Assembly (NCBI GenBank): GCA_018830325.1
Contig: JAHJSQ010000005.1
Span: 1-39,631 of the forward strand
From: Gammaproteobacteria bacterium
GTDB taxonomy: Bacteria > Pseudomonadota > Gammaproteobacteria > Methylococcales > Methylomonadaceae
DNA length: 39,631 nucleotides
Direction: 5' to 3'
Shown here: one piece after another, positions 36,651 to 39,631 of the stretch
Layout of the letters: each line of letters starts with the position of its first letter
Position numbering within the stretch: the stretch's first letter is position 1
The notes under the pieces: generated by a model
The model's input: only the letters and a program-made list of their open reading frames with translations
Told to the model about the DNA's origin: nothing
Database searches by the model: none
Program-made: the position numbers and the translations under genes

Positions 36651-37850
36651 TCAAACTATTCCACGCGCAACAGCCCAATAAATGCCGCGATTAAACGTTT
36701 TACGCATTAAGCCCCCGAGCTTGGTAGGTGGGGCGACCTGTACATCATGTTTATAGTCGTACCACAGCGGCATGCCGGCTTCCAATCCCATTTGAGCGAT
36801 TGCCTGTACTTTCCCATCATAGATAGCAGAGGTATAGCCACGACGAATTTCCGAAGCGATATTTTCCACAACAACAGGTGATTGGTTATGGCAAGTGCCA
36901 CCGGCTTTACTAACGGGTAAATCAACGGTATCTCCCATCACATAGACATTATCGGCACCGTACATTTTCAAGGTTTCAAAGTCGGTAGGTAACCAACCTT
37001 CATTATTTTGTGCTTGTGACTTGCCCGAATTAATGACGGCATCTACCGCGCGAATAGGCGGCGTAGCCATTAAAATATCGAATTCTTGAGATTTACCTTC
37101 TTCCGAATAAGCAATTTTTGCTTCGGGATCAACCTTATCTAAAGTAAAACCGCGTTGATATTTAATGTTTTTACTATCGAAAATGGTAGGCAACACATCG
37201 CAGGTTGGTTTCTGCAAAAATAAACAATTACGCAATAATTGAGACACGGTTGGATAGCTGTAAATAATCTCTACACGGTCTCGCACACCGCGTTTACGCA
37301 AATATTCATCAAGCATTAACGTGGTTTCGATAGGGGCAATGCCGCATTGATGGGGTACGTTCGGGGTCTTGGGAAAATTGACAGTGATAAATATACGGCC
37401 CTCTTCGATGGTGCGTAATTTATGAGCGAGTTGTTGTGCCGCTTTAGTCTGATAAAAATGATCGCCTGCCTCTTTCAACCCTTCAATACGTTCCGGTGCT
37501 GGAATACAGCCGGTAGAAATAACCATATACTCATAATCGTAGCGCTTGCCGCTTTCACAGAGGACACGATTTTGCTCAAATTCGAAACTTTCAACGCCAT
37601 CGACATGAAAAATAATTTCCGGGCGTAATAACGAACGTTGTTTACGCACCAGTTCATGCGGATGATAGGCATTGAAAGCCACATACATATTGGCCGGCTT
37701 GTAAATATGGTTAGGGGAATTTGAGAGCATCATGATCTCAATTTCGCCTTTTAGGATTTCCGGATAAAATTTAGCGACTAAATTATTGGCGGTCATTGTG
37801 CCGCCAATCCCACCGCCAACGACGATAATGCGTTTTGTCGAGCTAGTCAT
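36651..37850 (-). CDS. Sulfide:quinone oxidoreductase-like FAD flavoprotein
   Basis: The 399-residue protein has the FAD-binding VVGGGIGGTMTANNL at about 10-24 and the second FAD-contact block DNVYVMGDTVDLPVSKAGG near 300-318. Cysteines in STGC (115) and HQCGIAPIE (169) match two of the three redox cysteines of SQRs. A third in the usual C-terminal position is not evident; Cys320 lies elsewhere. SQRs sit at the inner face of the membrane, oxidise sulfide to polysulfide and pass electrons to quinone. Neighbours (DUF1641, YjdI-like Fe-S, rhodanese) support a role in sulfide or persulfide handling. AAGGAG precedes the ATG. Confidence 0.82.
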   Translation of the reverse strand: MTSSTKRIIVVGGGIGGTMTANNLVAKFYPEILKGEIEIMMLSNSPNHIYKPANMYVAFNAYHPHELVRKQRSLLRPEIIFHVDGVESFEFEQNRVLCESGKRYDYEYMVISTGCIPAPERIEGLKEAGDHFYQTKAAQQLAHKLRTIEEGRIFITVNFPKTPNVPHQCGIAPIETTLMLDEYLRKRGVRDRVEIIYSYPTVSQLLRNCLFLQKPTCDVLPTIFDSKNIKYQRGFTLDKVDPEAKIAYSEEGKSQEFDILMATPPIRAVDAVINSGKSQAQNNEGWLPTDFETLKMYGADNVYVMGDTVDLPVSKAGGTCHNQSPVVVENIASEIRRGYTSAIYDGKVQAIAQMGLEAGMPLWYDYKHDVQVAPPTKLGGLMRKTFNRGIYWAVARGIV

Positions 37851-37880
37851 AATGACTCCTTCAATTGTTTATTCAGTGAA

Positions 37881-37938
37881 GGGGCAACGTGTTAGGCGCA
37901 TCAATAATGAATACCTTGCGCCATGTGCAAGAAGCCCC
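37881..37938 (-). promoter_or_regulatory. Structured intercistronic segment between the Fe-S and SQR-like genes
   Basis: The spacer can form GGCGCA/TGCGCC (37895-37900 with 37917-37922) or, alternatively, CTTGC/GCAAG (37915-37919 with 37927-37931), which exclude each other. GGGGC (37881-37885) and GCCCC (37934-37938) could close the whole. There is no T-run. It may mark an mRNA processing or attenuation site. Confidence 0.3.
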
Positions 37939-37947
37939 GTTTTTTAG

Positions 37948-38127
37948 TCAGTCGACGCGGTTGAGCGCACCGGAAGGACATTGATTGATAACTTTAACGA
38001 CTTCAGCGTCAGTCGCTTTGTCTAGTTCGATCACGAATTGTTCGTCTACCACTTTAAATACCTCGGGCAGAGATTTGACACAGTTGCCGGAATGAGAGCA
38101 TGTTTGTTTATCCCATTGTATTTTCAT
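37948..38127 (-). CDS. YjdI-like small [Fe-S] protein (Fer4_19)
   Basis: The 59-residue frame, ATG at 38127 to TGA at 37948-37950, reads MKIQWDKQTCSHSGNCVKS and then LPEVF, VVDEQFVIELD and NQCPSGALNRVD. The CxHSGNC (Cys10, Cys16) and CPSGAL (Cys50) motifs are those of the YjdI family of divergent single-cluster ferredoxin-like proteins. The precise partner is unknown; with an SQR-like gene behind it, electron transfer or sulfur sensing is plausible. It starts 5 bases after the DUF4242 stop. Confidence 0.88.
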   Translation of the reverse strand: MKIQWDKQTCSHSGNCVKSLPEVFKVVDEQFVIELDKATDAEVVKVINQCPSGALNRVD

Positions 38128-38132
38128 GATGC

Positions 38133-38417
38133 TTAGCCTCTGTTATTTTCAGCTGTTGTTGGGTTAATCATGGTTTTTACTTCGGCAATCGAATTGGCCG
38201 GAAACTCACCACGCTCCGCATGGGTTTTAATGCTTTGTTTATCGGGGGCAATGTAAATGCAATAGATTTTGTCGTCTGTCACATAACTTTCCACCCACTG
38301 AATTTGCGGCCCCATGTCGTTCAGAATACAGCAGGACTTTTGTGAAATTTGTTGCAGTTCTGCGGAGTTTAATTGGCCTGCATTAGGGATTTCTCGTTCA
38401 ATAATATATTTAGGCAT
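38133..38417 (-). CDS. DUF4242 family protein
   Basis: The 94-residue product matches the DUF4242 pattern: MPKYIIEREIPNAGQLNS at the start, VESYVTDDKIYCIYIAPDK in the middle and HAERGEFPANSIAEV at the end. Members form small ferredoxin-fold dimers and one from Streptomyces has been reported to bind nickel; the function is otherwise unknown. The ATG has AGGAGA in front and a candidate TetR operator 20-35 bases upstream. It heads the operon DUF4242-YjdI-SQR-DUF1641. Confidence 0.82.
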   Translation of the reverse strand: MPKYIIEREIPNAGQLNSAELQQISQKSCCILNDMGPQIQWVESYVTDDKIYCIYIAPDKQSIKTHAERGEFPANSIAEVKTMINPTTAENNRG

Positions 38418-38437
38418 ATTGTCTCCTATACTGTTAT

Positions 38438-38451
38438 ATGACCAGTCGTCT
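38438..38451 (-). promoter_or_regulatory. Candidate TetR operator, site 1 (before the DUF4242 operon)
   Basis: Minus strand AGACGACTGGTCAT, 20-34 bases before the start codon and overlapping the likely promoter region. It matches site 2 at 38960-38973 in 12 of 14 bases, and the GAC...GTC half-sites give dyad symmetry as expected for a TetR operator. Confidence 0.6.
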
Positions 38452-38463
38452 GAGATTGGTTGT

Positions 38464-38504
38464 TTAAAAAACGATATAAGCCATCATGGCCATATCGTTT
38501 AAAA
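38464..38504 (-). terminator. Terminator of the rhodanese gene
   Basis: AAACGATAT (38469-38477) pairs perfectly with ATATCGTTT (38492-38500), extended by GGC/GCC near the loop. On the minus strand the hairpin is followed by a run of T. It lies about 40 bases after the rhodanese stop and separates that gene from the DUF4242 operon. Confidence 0.8.
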
Positions 38505-38541
38505 GTTTGTTCGTTAAACACTCTTGTTAAATGCGTGATAC

Positions 38542-38937
38542 TTAAGTTTGTGGTGGAATTTTCACGGCTAATTCGGCCGCTTTCCAGGCTGTAATACCGC
38601 CATTAATATTCCTGATATTTTTAAAGCCCATTTGTTGCATCACAGCCGCCGCCATGGCAGAGCGTCCCGAACTGGCACAAAGTAGTAGCCATTTTTTATC
38701 GCGATCCATTAATTCTTCACGACGACCTGCGTATTGGCGGTCTGCCGCCGCTTCCAGTATGCCACGTGGAATATTTAATGCGCCCTCAATAGTACCTGAC
38801 ATAAATTCGGCAGGTTCGCGCACATCCAATACCTGATAACCTTCATCCAATAGAGATTTAACATTTAATACCTCTATTTCGTGTATTTGTGATTTTGCTA
38901 GTTTAACAAAATCCATTAAGGTTTTTTCTTCGCTCAT
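38542..38937 (-). CDS. Rhodanese-like sulfurtransferase
   Basis: The single-domain 131-residue protein has the rhodanese features QVLDVREPAEFMSGTIEGA and the active-site loop LLCASSGRSA with Cys87, which would carry a persulfide. The end NINGGITAWK is also typical. It probably transfers sulfane sulfur in the cytoplasm; no signal peptide. It is monocistronic, between a candidate TetR operator upstream and its own terminator, and directly downstream of the broken tetR. It may pass on sulfur produced by the SQR-like enzyme. Confidence 0.92.
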   Translation of the reverse strand: MSEEKTLMDFVKLAKSQIHEIEVLNVKSLLDEGYQVLDVREPAEFMSGTIEGALNIPRGILEAAADRQYAGRREELMDRDKKWLLLCASSGRSAMAAAVMQQMGFKNIRNINGGITAWKAAELAVKIPPQT

Positions 38938-38959
38938 ATCAAATCCCCATAGTTAATAG

Positions 38960-38973
38960 TTGACCGGTCGTCT
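38960..38973 (-). promoter_or_regulatory. Candidate TetR operator, site 2 (before rhodanese)
   Basis: Minus strand AGACGACCGGTCAA, containing the perfect palindrome GACCGGTC, 23-36 bases before the rhodanese start. It has the same orientation and almost the same distance to its gene as site 1. Confidence 0.62.
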
Positions 38974-39031
38974 TGCTGTTAGGCAAAAAAAAGATCTAAG
39001 CAACCGGCGTTTGTGTCGACTCACCTTGCTC

Positions 39032-39492
39032 CTAATCTAAATTGGACTTGGCAACAAAATAATCATTCAGTAAGGTATCGCAAAACTCTTGCAAAGGTTG
39101 CACGGATTGTTCAATTTTCATCCGTAACAACGCACCTTGCCAGTTATTTACCAACAAATTAGCCATAATTTCAGCGTTCCGATCAGTACGTACCGTGCCT
39201 TCTTTTTGTGCTTGCAGTAATGCTTTATGTTGCAGCACTTTGTAGCGTTCAACGGCAGATTTTAGCGCCTGATTGCACCGTTCACTGGTATCGCCAATTT
39301 CACCCATCAGGTTACCCAATAAGCATCCACCTTTGTATCCATTCTTTTCCACTGCAACAATAAGCTCCGCATAGTAGTTTTTTAAAGCAGAGAGCGGGTC
39401 AACCTGTGAATGTTGTAGGTGCTTCGTTAATAGCTGTATAAATTGCTCCATATAATGGGTAATGGCTTGAGCAGCAAATTCTTCTTTGCTAT
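39032..39492 (-). pseudogene. TetR-family regulator, 5' end removed by an IS
   Basis: The remaining 150 or so residues begin with NSKEEFAAQAITHYMEQF, which in TetR proteins directly follows the recognition helix (consensus ...YHYFKSKEEL). The rest has the all-helical ligand-binding and dimer domain (GGCLLGNLMGEIGDTSERCN, LLVNNWQGALLRMKIEQS). The helix-turn-helix is gone, replaced by the IS end. A frame that runs a little further into the IS starts with unrelated residues, so I do not use it. The regulator can no longer bind DNA unless an intact copy exists elsewhere. By position it probably controlled rhodanese and the DUF4242-SQR operon. Confidence 0.85.
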
Positions 39493-39631
39493 TGCATATT
39501 CTGGCCCAACCTGAACACCCATTCTGGAGCAATCTGAACACCCATTCTGATTCAAGTTGAACACTGATTCTGGTTTCAAGCTGAACACTTTTCTGGATTT
39601 TCCAGAATCGGTGTTCAAGTTGCCAGAATGA
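39493..39631. mobile_element. End of an IS21-like insertion sequence (continues beyond the window)
   Basis: From 39493 the plus strand reads TGCATATTCTGGCCCAACC and then repeats a TTCTGG...TGAACAC unit about four times (39499-39582). A CTGGATTTTCCAG mini-palindrome follows. The tip and repeat plan agree with the IS end at 1-139. No transposase is visible in this piece. Confidence 0.7.

Noticed and set aside
36634-36678. Longer start of the DUF1641 gene overlapping the SQR-like gene
   Set aside because: The extension (MGCCAWNSLITEELL) is unlike the family and the ATG at 36633 has a clear AGAGGA site.

Overview
The window looks like a chromosomal segment of a gammaproteobacterium of medium GC content. 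The block mnmG-rsmG-parA-parB-atpIBEFHAGDC-glmU-glmS is in the usual gammaproteobacterial order. An aquatic or methylotrophic member such as the Methylococcales is my guess from the repeat-rich intergenic DNA, the CopB-type pump and the moxR/DUF58/TgpA operon; nothing in the sequence proves it.

Layout. Both ends of the window are ends of IS elements with the same terminal architecture (1-139 and 39493-39631). Each one cuts a gene: a cation/proton antiporter on the left and a TetR regulator on the right. Positions 1008-4601 hold a PspA-like coiled-coil gene and a large membrane protein gene behind a sigma-54 promoter, with a divergent sigma-54 activator. Then come aconitase acnA and a CopB-type (CPH) metal-pumping ATPase. 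Positions 9.7-14.6 kb are an accessory zone: a 56-residue membrane peptide, a secreted protein made of two near-identical repeats, creA, a lipoprotein and a zinc-ribbon gene separated by an attC-like site, a GNAT fusion protein, and several dispersed palindromic repeats. Positions 14.7-18.5 kb (minus strand) carry the moxR-DUF58-transglutaminase operon. Positions 18.7-33.9 kb (plus strand) are core: a DksA/TraR-type zinc-finger gene, mnmG/rsmG (tRNA and rRNA modification), parAB (chromosome partition), the full F-type ATP synthase operon, and glmU/glmS (UDP-GlcNAc synthesis).

The last 5.7 kb are AT-richer and accessory, all on the minus strand. They contain a dead tyrosine recombinase, a secreted beta-propeller protein, a composite nested repeat, and a likely reactive-sulfur or redox cluster. 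That cluster is an SQR-like flavoprotein, a DUF1641 protein, a YjdI-type [Fe-S] protein, a DUF4242 protein, a rhodanese, and the broken tetR. A shared motif, AGACGACYGGTCA, lies 20-25 bases before the start codons of both transcription units of this cluster and is a good candidate operator for the interrupted TetR protein.

The two most interesting systems are this TetR-linked sulfur/redox cluster and the psp-like sigma-54 system near the left end. The nested inverted repeats at 10.2, 14.0, 18.6 and 35.9 kb are structure that genes do not explain.
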